DNA of 64,000 nucleotides from Apostichopus japonicus (GCF_037975245.1 NC_092582.1:10766001-10830000), one strand, 5' to 3'. Shown: positions 24,587-35,790, counted from the first letter of the stretch. Numbers and translations: made by a program. The notes: generated by a model from the sequence alone, not told the origin.

Positions 24587-25020
24587 TAATGTTAAGCCCT
24601 GCCCACTCATTTCGTTGCACGATATCTGCACCAAAAGCAATAACGACCCTCCTTAACTCGTCATTGCTGCAAGGATCACCTCAAACCAACCTACCATTCT
24701 TCAGATTGGAGCTAACAGTTATTAATGTTAAGCCCTGCCCACTCATTTTGTTGCACAATATCTGCACTAAAAGCAAAAACGACCCTCCTTAGCTCATCAT
24801 TGCTGCAAGGATCACGTCAAACCAACCTACCATTCTTCAGATTGGAGCTAACAAGAGAACGTCAGCTAAAATCTATTTTGGTCCCGCCCGTTACAAACAT
24901 TCAATCAGCAGAATAAACCAGAGATTAAAAATGTTGTAATGGTCAAGCAACATGTTGATACTAGTTTCATGTTAACCCCGCTCACTCATTACCATGCATG
25001 ATATCTACACCAAAGAAAAT
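24587..25020 (+). repeat. 136-bp tandem duplication plus a decayed third copy
   Basis: ATGTTAAGCCCTGCCCACTC begins at 24588 and again at 24724, and the two units stay similar to about 24852. A third degraded start (ATGTTAACCCCGCTCACTC) is at 24969. The frames across it are a by-product of the repeat. Confidence 0.8.
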
Positions 25021-25418
25021 AGTTACTACATGTGGTTTTACCAAGTTGATCTGGCAAGAAGCTAATTAGAAGTTGAACATTTAATTGCTGAGTCTCAAAC
25101 TGACATCACATAAAATTCTCCTCTCGAAACTAAGCAAATAAAATCAAATATTTGAAAACATTTGTCTGGAAACTGGAGTTTTCTAAGTAACTTATTCTTC
25201 TCTCTTTTATTGTTGGCAATTAGGTTTCATTTTTTAAAGCCATTGAGTCAAATTGATTTATTGTGTGAAGACAGCTACAGCCCTTACCCTCACATAAGCC
25301 AGCACAGAACTCATCAAGTTACTGATTATTGTTAAGAAAATTATGGAGGAATCATGCCAATCAACCCCCTCTCCCGACCCCCCCCCCCCCAAATAAAAAC
25401 AGTGTAAAGGAATCTTAC

Positions 25419-25622
25419 TTGCGTGAAATTCTTTAAGTAAAATGGATTGAATTTCTTCTTCAAAGGAAGGCCTGTGGAACTGTTAATATGTGTGTACAGC
25501 CCTTTCTCATTCACAGCCTTGACTCCATACGGCCCAAGCCAAGAGTTTTCGAGCTTCCCTCCTCTTCGGGCATCCTTTCTAGCATTCCGGACGAGAACAC
25601 TTATAGAACCAACTTTGAAGCT
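25419..25622 (-). pseudogene. Integrase-like exon 4 of those visible
   Basis: Acceptor TTTTATTCAG, donor GCAA|GTAAGA. Open throughout: SFKVGSISVLVRNARKDARR, GGKLENSWLGPYGV, then a Lys-rich end. This is the SH3-like/GPY-F-type tail of Gypsy-related integrases. A good GTAAG donor means further exons should follow to the left. Confidence 0.75.
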
Positions 25623-25736
25623 CTGAATAAAACAAAATCCAGCATATACACGTAAACATCATAATACAATGTATATGTTGCCATTCATTTAACTACAGTG
25701 CAGTTTTCAATGCACAGCATAGCATTATGTAATTAC

Positions 25737-25934
25737 CTGTTTTGATTGCTGCCTTTAATCAAAATTCTTTTTTTGCCGTTCTTGGGCTTTGCCAATATTT
25801 TCTTTTACAAAACCTTTGATTATGTCCTGCGACTGTGACATGAGTTGAAAAACCCTCTCCCGCTGTGCATCGCTGCAGCAGGAGATTCTGGTTGGACAAT
25901 GGAGTCTTCAATGTCGACTGGTAACAATGGCTCT
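25737..25934 (-). pseudogene. Integrase-like exon 3 of those visible
   Basis: Acceptor TATATCCAG, donor ACAG|GTAATT. Begins by completing the arginine codon and reads EPLLPVDIED, the usual sequence after the integrase core, then after a frameshift a Lys/Gln-rich helix (NIGKAQERQKKNF) and a stop codon a few residues before the exon end. Confidence 0.7.
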
Positions 25935-26471
25935 CTGGATATATGAAGATAATTAACAATCAATTATTCACAACACTTTGTTGACTGAAGAATAAATAAA
26001 TTTTTATATAATTTATTTTCACTATTAAGACCCTGGAACCATAAATCTGAGTCACATCACATACTCAAACCAGCAGAAATAAAAAAAAAAAGTATATTCT
26101 GTGCTGTTATAGGTCCAAATTGCATACCAGCCCAAAATATGATATATAACTGAAAAACAAAACCAATATCAGTGGCATTAATTGCATGTATCTAAATTAA
26201 TTGGCATGCTTTTATAGTTTAATGAATGTTCATCTTTTGTACTTGCTGTACTTACTTAGGTTTTGTAACTTAAATAGGGTTATTGGTGGTCCTCTATTTA
26301 GCAGTTTTCCAAGGACCCGGGATGTGTCAAATGAGATTTTATCCTATAGAGGATCAGTGTAGCTATGCAGGATTTTTCCAAACTCTCTTGTACCTGATTG
26401 CTTTTCTCCATATATGACCTTTACAAATGTAAACCTCTATTCAGCAATGGTAGGTTTGAATTATTACAAAC

Positions 26472-26769
26472 CTTCCAAACAACACAACGAAAGGAGAAAG
26501 ACCTGTAGAACCATGTTTTGCTGTACGGTACCCCACGAGAATGGAAGACAGTGTTTCATTCCAGTCATCTTGGTTTTGATTGACAACTTTGATGAGTGAC
26601 ATTTGCATTTTACAGAGTTTGGTTGAATCTTTCATCCAGCCCATTGGTCTGTGGGTGGTAGCTGAAGGATACTCTGTGGCCCACCCCTGTCATGTCAAAC
26701 AGGGACTTGTTCAGAGCATTAACAAATTCTCCTCTCTGGTCTGAGATGACAATTTTCATGCACCCAAAT
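26472..26769 (-). pseudogene. Integrase-like exon 2 of those visible
   Basis: Acceptor TTATTTGTAG, donor GAAG|GTTTGT. Holds the second Asp (ISDQRGEF) and the catalytic Glu (NGLDERFNQ), then NETLSSILVGYRTAKH and LSPFVVLFGR. One extra base after the Glu motif (about 26612) shifts the frame; both halves are otherwise open. Confidence 0.8.
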
Positions 26770-27114
26770 CTACAAATAAATGAAAAATTAAACAAGTTGT
26801 TAAAGAACTGGTTATGAGTAATGCAGTAAACTATTGGCATCTTCAGAGTGGCCGTGTGGTTTAATCAGGAGATTCTTTTAGCACTTCTTTCAAAACAAGT
26901 AAGTTAAGCACTGACATAGCACCTGGTCTTGGATGCACTGACCGTTATCCACTAACATTTTATTAACATTAACTTATAAAACAACTTCAAGAAATTCCTG
27001 TAACCATTTGGCCGCTTTCTGGGTCACAGGTAAAACTGAGAACAAATGCAGGTCTGCATAACTAACTTCAAAAATATGTTATGTAAAGTAAAAACAAAGT
27101 AGATGGATATATAC

Positions 27115-27272
27115 CTGGCCATGGTTTCAAACAGAAAGTTTGCAACGGTTTATGCTGTTTTGTCTCTTACAGCAACAGCCTCTGGCCATTTTGAAAAATA
27201 GTCACATAGGGTTATGATGTACTTATTTCCATTGATGGTCTCTGCAAGGGGTCCAATCATATCCACACACAC
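27115..27272 (-). pseudogene. Integrase-like exon 1 of those visible
   Basis: Preceded by a TTTTTTTAG acceptor and ended by CCAG|GTATAT. Contains VDMIGPL, then NGNKYIITLCDYFSKWPEA, the start of the integrase core. An in-frame TAA stands where a lysine is usual, a few codons after VRDKTA. Earlier exons (H2C2 zinc finger expected) were not found. Confidence 0.75.
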
Positions 27273-27718
27273 CTAAAAAAAAGGAAGGAAAATAGCATTC
27301 AGAACCATACACAATCGTACCAACTGATGTTCAAGTGATTTATGTGTGAGTTTTGTGGACAATATACTGCTATTAAGGATTTCCAATCATGCTGATATAT
27401 ACTTATTGAAAGTTAACAAAAGATTACTCGATGACTGATTGTGCTAAGAGCAGGTATTCTTACACTGCTAATAAGGTGTGTACAATCAACAATTCTTGTA
27501 CAGAACAGAATGCTGTATCAAAGTTTGCAAATACTTTTGATACTGGACAGTGAAGCTTTTTAATTTCAATGATTTAAATTGCATGATTTTGGCTTTTCTT
27601 GATTTAAAAGTATTACTGCTCACACTTTTCAGCACAAATCTGGGTAGCTGTTTATTGCTCCCGTTAGTCTAAACTCTTTGATCTTTTCCGTATCGATCTT
27701 CTTAGATTTAATGTTGAA
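27273..27718. other. No gene recognised
   Basis: AT-rich interval to the right of the integrase exons; earlier exons could lie here, but I could not identify any. Confidence 0.35.
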
Positions 27719-27726
27719 TTTTCAGG

Positions 27727-29453
27727 TAGGCTTGCACGGTAAACCGGTTTTAGTACCGAAACCGGTTTTTTCCGACCGAATTTCGGTACTATTTTTTATT
27801 TTAAGAAAACCGAAAAACCGAAAAAACCGGTAAAAACCGAAATGTGAATTGCAAAAACTGGAAGAAACACAGTTTGTTGACTTTGGTTTCTCCTATTTAC
27901 CGTTTGTTTTTGCAATATGAAAGTAAATTGCAACAAGAGAAAGCTTTTCTGATAGACGACATTGTCAGCTACGATCGGCACACGCCATAACCAGTGCTTG
28001 AGGGTGGATAGCTAGGCCTAACATTAGGCTATGCAGCCCTTATATGCGTGCATCAGTTAGGTGACCTTGTAGTATTGAACTGACCTTGGTGGCCAATGTT
28101 AGTAGTTGTGAGAAGTACACACTCAAATGACGAGATGCAGTTCAAAGTAAATTGTTATATCCAACGTGTTTGTCCTCCTTGTGTTGTTCTTATTATTTAA
28201 CTTCAATTTATTGGTAGAGTATATGGAGAAAATCTTTTCAAACACATTGATCACAGCTCGTGTTCAAAAAATGAACGTTAAAACTTCAAAGGTACATTGC
28301 GCAATCCACTATACCATACGACATGTACAGTCGCGGGGGGGGGGGGGGTTCTGTGAGTTTAACAACTAAGATGCAACAAGTAACATTACCAATCACGGGG
28401 GGCTCTGTGTTTAACAACTAAGATGCAACAAGTGAAAATCACGGGGGGGGGGGCTCTGAGTTTAACAACTAAGATGCAACAAGTAACATGAAAACAATCA
28501 CAGTCCATCATTCACAAGAGACACCTGGCGTCAGGCTTGAGCCAAGGAATATTAAAGGAGTAAAAATGTTGCATACATGGCTGGAAATTACAGATGTTGC
28601 TGTTGGGACAATTCTCCTTTGTACGCGAATAGATTGTATTTTCTTTGTGAGTTTCCTTTCAACATTTCTTCTTATCAGTTATCAGACAAGGCGTCTCTCA
28701 GTTTGTTTTTCGTTTACGTTGATGAACACATGTTTTCAACTTAAACGTTAACAATTTATATTCTTTGCCAACCTAATCCCCGCTTTTGCCAGCGATGTTT
28801 TTCATCTTGTACTTGAAAGTGTAGACTGTAAATTCTCTTCACTCCTTGAAGAGAATTTTTTTTACCGCCAAGATACCACCCGCGAACATGGCTAGAGCCT
28901 CGTGCAATTTGGTACATTCGACCACTTTGTCAGCCACTACTGAATATATTGGACCAATCATATTGTAAAGCATTTTTTTTTACGATCTCCAATTGGTCAT
29001 AATGGGGTTTACGCTCGGCCCTCATCTCCGAAAATATAACATATAATATAATATAACATGACCGTGATATTTTACACGAATTTGAACTTCGTGAAGTACA
29101 GTTAACACAAGACAAACAATAGGTGTACGTGATGTCAAAACTTTAAGAAAAAATTTCACTAACACATTTCTTTTCGACATATTTACTTCAGTTTAGTTAA
29201 CGTGGGTTATAAAATGAGAGTCATGAAGGCAGTAACATTTCTTGAATTTATTCTCCTTGTTTTTAACCCTTTACTGCGAACAAACAGAGTTGAAACCGCT
29301 GTTGGTAAAGCTTCAAAAATATGCATCTTAGCGATCGAGATTTGGATGTTTTCAATGCAATTCGGGAGGTGGAAAAAACCGGTTTTTGAGCCAGATTCGG
29401 TTTTTTGCTAGAGAAAAACCGGTTGTAAGTTTTCACGAAACCGTGCAAGCTTA
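27727..29453. mobile_element. Non-autonomous hAT-like element (hAT-2)
   Basis: 1,727 bp with inverted ends TAGGCTTGCACGGT and ACCGTGCAAGCTTA, flanked by perfect 8-bp duplications TTTTCAGG (27719-27726 and 29454-29461), diagnostic of hAT-type insertion. Both ends are packed with AACCGGTT-type palindromes and their half sites (27738-27840 and 29375-29432). The inside has no transposase frame. It carries a G-rich minisatellite at 28331-28490. Confidence 0.85.
28331..28490 (+). repeat. G-run minisatellite, three units of about 52 bp
   Basis: A run of G (13-14, 6 and 11 bases long) is followed each time by TCTGAGTTTAACAACTAAG and ATGCAACAAGT. The units begin near 28334, 28397 and 28444. Clustered G runs could form a quadruplex if enough runs cooperate. 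Confidence 0.8.
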
Positions 29454-29461
29454 TTTTCAGG

Positions 29462-31867
29462 GCACAGTCCTGACGAACGATATTTTCCAATGATACTGTA
29501 CTCTTCATCGGTATCCAGCTCAGGAGAAGTCATCTTGTAATATCAGATCGGGCTAACTTAGTTAACGGTCTCAACTCCTAATGCTTAATCGAAGGCCAGA
29601 ACAGTGCGTGCAAATATGCAACTACTAAGAATTTTGTGTGCCTGCGCGTTACACATTGAAATGTATTGCTTAGTATCATAACAAGCATGGCCTGTGTTTA
29701 CTAAATTTATGTCTTGTTGATCACTTTTCTTTGTTTCGAACTTGGAACCTATTAAGAGTTTATATATCTTTTTTAGTAAGGTTATGAATTAATAACATGT
29801 TTGTCTACTCATTATTATTGCCTTTAAATGAACAACATATGTTTGATTAATGGTGGAGTGGCACCACCATTAAGAAAAGAACAACTTTTAGAAAATTTAT
29901 AGATTGTCACACTTTCTACCATCTTGAATATACTGTAATTTCCAGAATAGTTTTAAGGTCTGGTCAATTCTAATTCATGAATTGCAGATATTAATTACAT
30001 TTTTTTCATTTAGAATAGAAGTTCTGTATTGTAATTTGAAAATTTGCTACCTTTGGCAACCGTGAAACGTGAACAGACCCAATTTCGAGGACGCTGATGT
30101 CAAACTCAAAGGTATAACAAACTTTCGTAAAATTTTGAAGACTTGCAGTGAGAGTTGTACAGTAAACCGCGAGAGTTGGCAGGCCTGCAAAACCCTAGCA
30201 ATATAATCTTTGACTTAAACAAGTTTTGCTGATGTACTGAGTCTAGTCTAAGTCTTAACCCTATCGTTTTAAACTTCAGCCAGTGGCAGTAGGCCAAATT
30301 GTATAGGCCTAATCGAGTTTTTGGCTGAAACTGTAACTGTGTAAGGCCTAGCTAATTTAGAACTAGCCTTATGGCTGATAAGTCTAGCTGTTAACAAATC
30401 TTCAATCAAAGCGTTGTTGCATAGCATGCTAGGTGCTTACCCTAGGAGTATCTTAGGCTAAGCCATTACCATCTTCCATATACTTATTGCAATACCAACT
30501 GACTCGACCTGTTGTTGGCCAAAAAAGGGGATATTGAATATCTACCCCAGTTGGTAATGCTAGGCATACTTAATGCTCCTCTGCACAAATTCATGATTAA
30601 ACACACAGAGTATTATTTCAGTGGTCAAGCCAAACATGTCTTCAAGCACAGGAAAGTAGTGCTGGCCATTAGATTTAGAGCACTTATGTTTACAATCATA
30701 CATGTTGACTGGTGAATAAATTAGGTGCGCTCAAGGATGAATCCTAGTGGCAGTATTTGGGGTAGTTTATCAAGTAACAAATTCTTAATGCTCGAGTGAA
30801 TTTGAGAAGGACTGTTTATCTATAGACAGTCTTGGCCTTCATGCATAGCATTAGACCTAGTAATATGTATTGCTATACCCATAGTAGTAGGCTACTTCTT
30901 ATGGCCATATTCAACTTCAATTCCTATGATTGAGATACACAGCTAATTGTCTGCATATAGGTCCATTAGGCCTAACTCAGCCCAGCTACAGTCAGACTTT
31001 AGAATCTTGGTTACATTGGTTGCACTGGTATAGGTCTAGGCTAGGCTTGATATAACTCAGTCGTATAACTCAGTCGTAGGCCTAGACATAGGAAGCCATA
31101 GGCCTACGCTTGTTTGCTTTGATCTCAAATAAGTAGTAAGCCAAGCCTAAAATGGAACTAAACAGGAAATCCTGGACTTTATGACCAAAACATGCCGATC
31201 TACTCTTACTGTCGTAATACTAGTTGTTGAAGCCTAGCCTAGGCTAGTACCGATTAGTAGTATTGCCTATGGCCCTATGCCTATCCCCCACCTCAAACAG
31301 CTTGGTAGGCCTCTAGACCGTCATGCAGTTGAAATTTTGTCTCCCAAATCTTTCGTCTTTGTAGAAACGAACTCCATCTCCATTTCGGTGGCTACATCAG
31401 GCCGCACAGCAAGGCAAGATGTTTTCTTTAAAACAATACAAAACCATTGTTAGCCTACGCACGTTTTATACAAAATATGTGTTTGTAAAATTGTATGGCA
31501 GTGTCATCTGCATATTGAAAAAAAGTTTTTTGATTTAGGGTGGCATACTCCTATTAGAGTCGATATCCATCCGCCCGATTGTTATTCTATCTCGGGAAAT
31601 GTTCCAAAAAGCATCAGGAGAACATCTTTTTTTGACCCGTTATTAATCTTGATTTTGGTTTTTTTTTTGTGGCTTGCATGTTGAAGAGCATGAATGACTA
31701 GAATGTCTTAACATATGTTGTGTTTCTTGCTTGTCATCTTAATTGTTTATTTTAAAAACGTATGAGAACAGAAATTAAGTAATAAGATCCTTCAAGAAGC
31801 TTGTTAAGTGCATGGATGGGAGCTAGGGGGCTGGGGAGTTTTGTAGTTGAGCCAAAATTGGTTCAAT
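29462..31867. other. No gene; AGGCCT-rich stretch at 30.3-31.3 kb
   Basis: No supported coding region. Between 30296 and 31315 the palindromic hexamer AGGCCT, usually within TAGGCCTA, occurs about six times. The short frames here have no domain features. Confidence 0.4.
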
Positions 31868-32423
31868 TTAAAGGCATTGAAGAGTCGCCCAAAACCACGT
31901 TCGGCGATCTGAAAAAGGTAACTTTCCGTGGCTTGCAAGTGACGATTTGTTCGTGTCGCTACAAAGTGCAGACAGTGCAGTACGGTAATGAAACGTGATA
32001 CCTTGTTATATTTTAGCTGGACCTAAGATGTCCATCGCTATATTGTCTGTACACTGTGTTGTAGGTATTGACCGCAGCTGTATGCACTGACTGTACACTA
32101 GTGTCTAATTACCGATGGTAGCAAGCTGTGTGTGTATATTTTCTGGGATCGATGGTGGTGTCTAACACTTTTGTTACATCTCATTCGAAACTAGGTCAGA
32201 TTACCGGCATTATACGTTTCTTTTTTGCGCGAGTCTTCGCACCCTTTAAGTCCCCTTTAGGCCAAGATGGGAGATGCTTATCCAACCAATTTAACATAAC
32301 CCTCTCATACGCGAAGAGAACGGTGAAACTCTTTTTAACAGTATTTTTATTGATGAGGATATTAGGTAGATAGAGATTTATTTCATCCATAAGATATGGA
32401 CATTTTTCCTCTCTCACTAATGT

Positions 32424-32425
<2 letters not shown>
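31868..32425 (+). repeat. Anonymous repeat R, copy 2
   Basis: 31868-32250 matches copy 1 inside hAT-1. The right part (32132-32368) is repeated at 32829-33068 with very few differences. It contains ATCGATGGTGGTGTCTAACA. No ORF of substance; frames arise from the sequence bias. Confidence 0.85.

Positions 32426-32469
<44 letters not shown>
32426..32469. repeat. (TA)n microsatellite
   Basis: About 22 TA dinucleotides. It directly adjoins the SINE at its right and could be that SINE's 3' tail (the SINE is on the minus strand). Confidence 0.9.
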
Positions 32470-32471
<2 letters not shown>

Positions 32472-32590
32472 GAAAATCGTAATGAGTTGGAAAATCAAGA
32501 ACAGTGAAAAAACTTTCAGCCTCCACCGGGATTCGAACCACGGGCCTTCCGCTCTGTACGCGGACACCCTAACCACTAGGCTATGGACGC
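32470..32590 (-). mobile_element. tRNA-derived SINE
   Basis: On the minus strand, 32590-32519 is tRNA-like: A box TAGCCTAGTGG (32583-32573) and B box GGTTCGAATCC (32539-32529), both matching the Pol III consensus. Acceptor-like ends GCGTCCA and TGGAGGC pair at six of seven positions, and an anticodon-like stem TCCGC/GCGGA encloses a seven-base loop. A T6 run follows six bases after the tRNA part, then about 45 unrelated bases and the TA tail. The tail makes a SINE more likely than a tRNA gene; a tRNA pseudogene is the alternative. Confidence 0.75.
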
Positions 32591-32748
32591 TGATTGTATG
32601 TCCAGAGGTTCGAAACCGGTAAGGGAGATCGTAATTCCACTGTAGGCGTTTGTCACCTGTATCGAACAATACTAGTTCTGTTTTTGGTGACATATTTTGC
32701 CTTACTCTAGACATCAAACATGATGCTGACCAACTCGAAATCATTTAT

Positions 32749-32780
32749 GTATATATATATATATACATATATATATATTC

Positions 32781-32812
<32 letters not shown>
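32749..32812. repeat. (TA)n microsatellite with interruptions
   Basis: TA repeats broken by CA and TC steps, then TG repeats, leading directly into repeat R copy 3. Confidence 0.9.
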
Positions 32813-32828
32813 GTGTGTGCGTCTGTGT

Positions 32829-33067
32829 GTGTGTATTTTCTGGGATCGATGGTGGTGTCTAACACTTTTGTTACATCTCATTCGAAACTTGGTCAGATTA
32901 CCGGCATTATACGTTTTTTTTTCTTGGCGCGAGTCTTCGCACCCTATAAGTCCCCTTTAGGCCAAGAGAGGAGATGCTTATCCAACCAATTTAACATAAC
33001 CCTCTCTTACGCGAAGAGAACGATGAAACTCTTTTTAGCAGTATTTTTATTGATGAGGATATTAGAT

Positions 33068-33068
<1 letters not shown>
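32829..33068 (+). repeat. Anonymous repeat R, copy 3 (right part only)
   Basis: Nearly identical to 32132-32368, offset about 695 bp. The duplicated part begins at TGTATTTTCTGGGATCGATG and ends at GATGAGGATATTAG, where another TA run starts. Confidence 0.85.

Positions 33069-33132
<64 letters not shown>
33069..33132. repeat. (TA)n microsatellite
   Basis: About 32 TA dinucleotides between repeat R copy 3 and the tail of the minus-strand LINE-B1. Confidence 0.9.
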
Positions 33133-33136
<4 letters not shown>

Positions 33137-35521
33137 TTCATCCATTCATTTATTTGTTTTTTTTTCACATAAATATTACAATGTGAATGGAAGTCTTCTG
33201 AAAAGCCTATGCTGGCTTAACAAAACAGAAGACTCCCATGAAGAAAAGATAGAAAATAGTGAAAATAATGTTAATAACAATACGTATAGGCTTCAATATG
33301 TGAATATGCTGCTATGCGACTATGCAGCTAAATCATAATTAATAAGACATGATAATTTCTTTAGTAAGACATTTACTAAATGTGGAGCTTGTTTTCTTAG
33401 TTTTTAAAGTTATTGATAGTGAAATTCCAAATTTTGGTTGCACGGTTTCTGAGGCTTAACATACCAGTGCGTGTTTTATATCATTTATAATGTGCGTTGC
33501 TAGCCGTTCTGGTATTATGATTATGGAAATCTGTGTTGCTATTTATAAATTTCGAAAACTGATTGGCAATGATCCATTCCAAGCCTTGTATGTAAATGTT
33601 GCAATATTAACTTTTATAATGTCATCTAATTTCAATAAATTGAGTTTCTTAAAGAGGGGGCTTGTATGTTCACGGGGTGCTGCGTGAGATATATGACGTA
33701 TTGCACTCTTTTGAAGTATTTTAAGGTGACTTAAATGAGAAACACTTGTACCAGACCAGATAATCAAGCAGTAATACAGATGTGGTGCTATTAAAGTTTG
33801 ATAAAGCATTCTGAGTATATTCTGGGGGAGGAAATGTTTTAGCTTTGCTAAAATTCCTGCACCTCTTGCAACGCTGGTGCAAACTTTCGTAATATGGTCA
33901 CTCCATGAAAGTTTACTATCAATATTAACCCCTAGAAATTTAGTAGTTGATACTTGTTTCATTACTTTACCGTCCATTATTAAGTCATTATTCCAGTTAA
34001 GCGTTCTTCTTCCATTAAATACTATATAGTTAGTTTTGTCTGCATTAAGTGATAACTTATTAGCAGCAATCCAGTTAGTAAATTTAGTTAATTCAGTAGA
34101 CACAGTATCATGTATTCTATGTACGTTTTCGAACTCGAAGAAAATATTGGTATCATCAGCAAACAAAATAGTCTTGGCAATTTTTGACACCTGGCAAATT
34201 TCATTGACATATATTATAAACAACAGTGGTCCTAATATTGAGCCCTGTGGAACACCACAACGGGTTACAGCGTGTTCGGATTTAGAGTTTTTATATGAAG
34301 TATACTGATGTCTATTGGATAAATAGCTGTTCAACCAGTCAAGGGTTGTTCCCCTTACACCATACAAAGATAATTTACTTAGCAAAATGGTATGGTCAAT
34401 AGTATCAAATGCCTTGGAGAGATCAAGGAACACTCCAATACATATTTTGGTATTATCAAGACTAGTACATATTTTTTCAATAGCATTTGCCAAAGCAAGT
34501 TCTGTAGAATGCTTGGGCGGAAGCCATATTGATCATTGCACAGGATATTAAACTTGGTTACAAAATTAAAGATACGATTGTACATAAGCCTTTCAATAAT
34601 TTTTGAAAAACATGATAATAAAGAAATAGGACGGTAATTTTCATATACATCTTGGTCACCTTTTTTAAAAATTGGTATAACCTTAGCAATCTTTAGTTTA
34701 TCTGGAAATGTACCAGAAGTAAAAGATAAATTACAAATATAAGTCAATGGTTTGGCGATAAAGTGAATAACATTTCTTATTATATCTGGTTTAAAATCGT
34801 CATATCCCGCTGCTTTTTTTTTGGTTTCAGGCTGGAAATAGCAACTATTGAAAGTTCTTCCTCACTGACAGGATTAATGAACATAGATTGACTGTTTCTG
34901 TTAATATTATGAATAAGATCTCCTGTTCTACCTTTATTTGTAATATTTCTTGCAAGTGAGGGTCCAATGTTTACAAAATATTTGTTAAAGTAGCTGGCAA
35001 TGTCATTCTCGTTGCTGATTTCTTGATCACCAGTTTCAAAAGCAGCAGGATATCCACCTTTTTTCGGTTGGTGTTTAGAACTTCGTTAATTGTATTCCAA
35101 GTTACACTTATATTATTTCTATTATTTTTGAATTTATCATAGAAATACAATCTTTTAGAAAATGTAATAATATGGTTAAGCTTATTGCGATAATGCTTAT
35201 ACGTAGCCTTGTTAACATCAGTAGGTGCTGTTAAATAACTTTTAAAGAGCTTGTTCTTTCTTTTGATAGATGTCAACATTCCAAATGTAATCCATGGATG
35301 TTTCTTTTCACGTCGTTTCCTTTTGCTTACATAACATATTGGAAAACAATTATTATAGGTATAATTAAAGGATTCAAAGAAAGTGTCGTAAGCAGCATTA
35401 ACATCAGTTTGGCTTAAAACATCGTTCCAGTTTTTGTTTTCGATTTCATAGTTAAAACACCTGATGTTATCTGGTTTATAATTTCGCCTGTACATGAAGT
35501 TCATTGGTCTGTTATTCTTGG
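33133..35521 (-). mobile_element. LINE of the LINE-A family (LINE-B1), 5'-truncated
   Basis: Minus-strand insertion whose tail (AAATAAATGAATGGATG) and stem-loop (GGGAGTCTTCTG, loop, CAGAAGACTTCC at about 33190-33232) lie at the left and whose coding region runs rightwards to the linker after the endonuclease. The 5' break at about 35521 falls where the endonuclease ends in LINE-A. It abuts the AAATC tail of LINE-B2, so it probably inserted at that tail. The RT is better preserved than in LINE-A. Confidence 0.9.
33543..35504 (-). pseudogene. LINE-B1 reverse transcriptase and C-terminal region
   Basis: Three overlapping minus-strand frames: 35504-34971 (linker, with KRKNKLFKSYL and YRNKLNHIITFSKRLYF), 34747-34379 (RT start, KVIPIFKKGDQDVYENYRPI, then QYGFRP) and 34493-33543, a 316-residue open stretch with FLDLSKAFDTIDH, GVPQGSILGPLLF and the catalytic ILFADDTNIFF, ending in the thumb and C-terminal part. 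Frameshifts near 34480 and 34950, and another at about 33545 cuts off the last residues. It is not functional as a whole, but the RT core is intact. Confidence 0.9.
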
Positions 35522-35530
35522 TAGGAATTT

Positions 35531-35790
35531 GGTTTGATTTGATTTGGTTTATTTTTTTTTCACGTGTAAATATACAGGGTGAAAGGAAGTCTTCTATAAA
35601 GCATACAATAGCTTAACAATGTAGAAGACTCTCTGAAGAAAGAAAAGAGAAGAAAAAATTAAAAACAAATTAAACGTTTCGACAATAAATCAATTATATG
35701 ATATTTTAATAAATATGATTAAGCCATTTACTTAATGTGGAGCTTGTTTTCTTAGTTTTTAAAGTTATTGACAGTGAATTCCAAATTTTG
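35531..35790 (-). mobile_element. LINE 3' fragment of the same family (LINE-B2)
   Basis: AAATC-type tail (35531-35548), stem-loop (GAAGTCTTCTATAAAGC, AGCTTAACAATGTAGAAGACT at about 35584-35630) and about 150 bp of upstream sequence that aligns with 33340-33430. It breaks off at about 35790 against the segment next to the DIRS element. Confidence 0.8.

Larger units (their letters stand above)
25419..27272 (-). pseudogene. Intron-containing Gypsy/Ginger-type integrase gene, decayed
   Basis: Four consecutive minus-strand exons encode a DDE integrase of the Ty3/Gypsy kind, which would join element DNA to a target. Exon order: 27272-27115, 26769-26472, 25934-25737, 25622-25419. Each junction has AG acceptor and GT donor. 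The codon phase matches at every join: an arginine codon is split AG|A at the first two junctions, and the third joins between codons. Catalytic landmarks: VDMIGPL (first Asp), ISDQRGEF (second Asp), and HPQTNGLDERFNQTL with the Glu. The C-terminal exon has KVG, then NARKDARRGGKLE and WLGPY, a typical integrase tail. Lesions: TAA in exon 1, a one-base frameshift in exon 2, a frameshift and a stop in exon 3. Introns rule out a plain retrotransposon copy; a domesticated integrase or a Ginger-type transposon fits better. Confidence 0.75.

Noticed and set aside
24589-24916. Two similar small proteins
   Set aside because: Both are products of the 136-bp tandem duplication; no start context or domain.
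32196-33172. Frames of 182 and 150 residues with long YIYI runs
   Set aside because: They are translations of TA microsatellites and the anonymous repeat.
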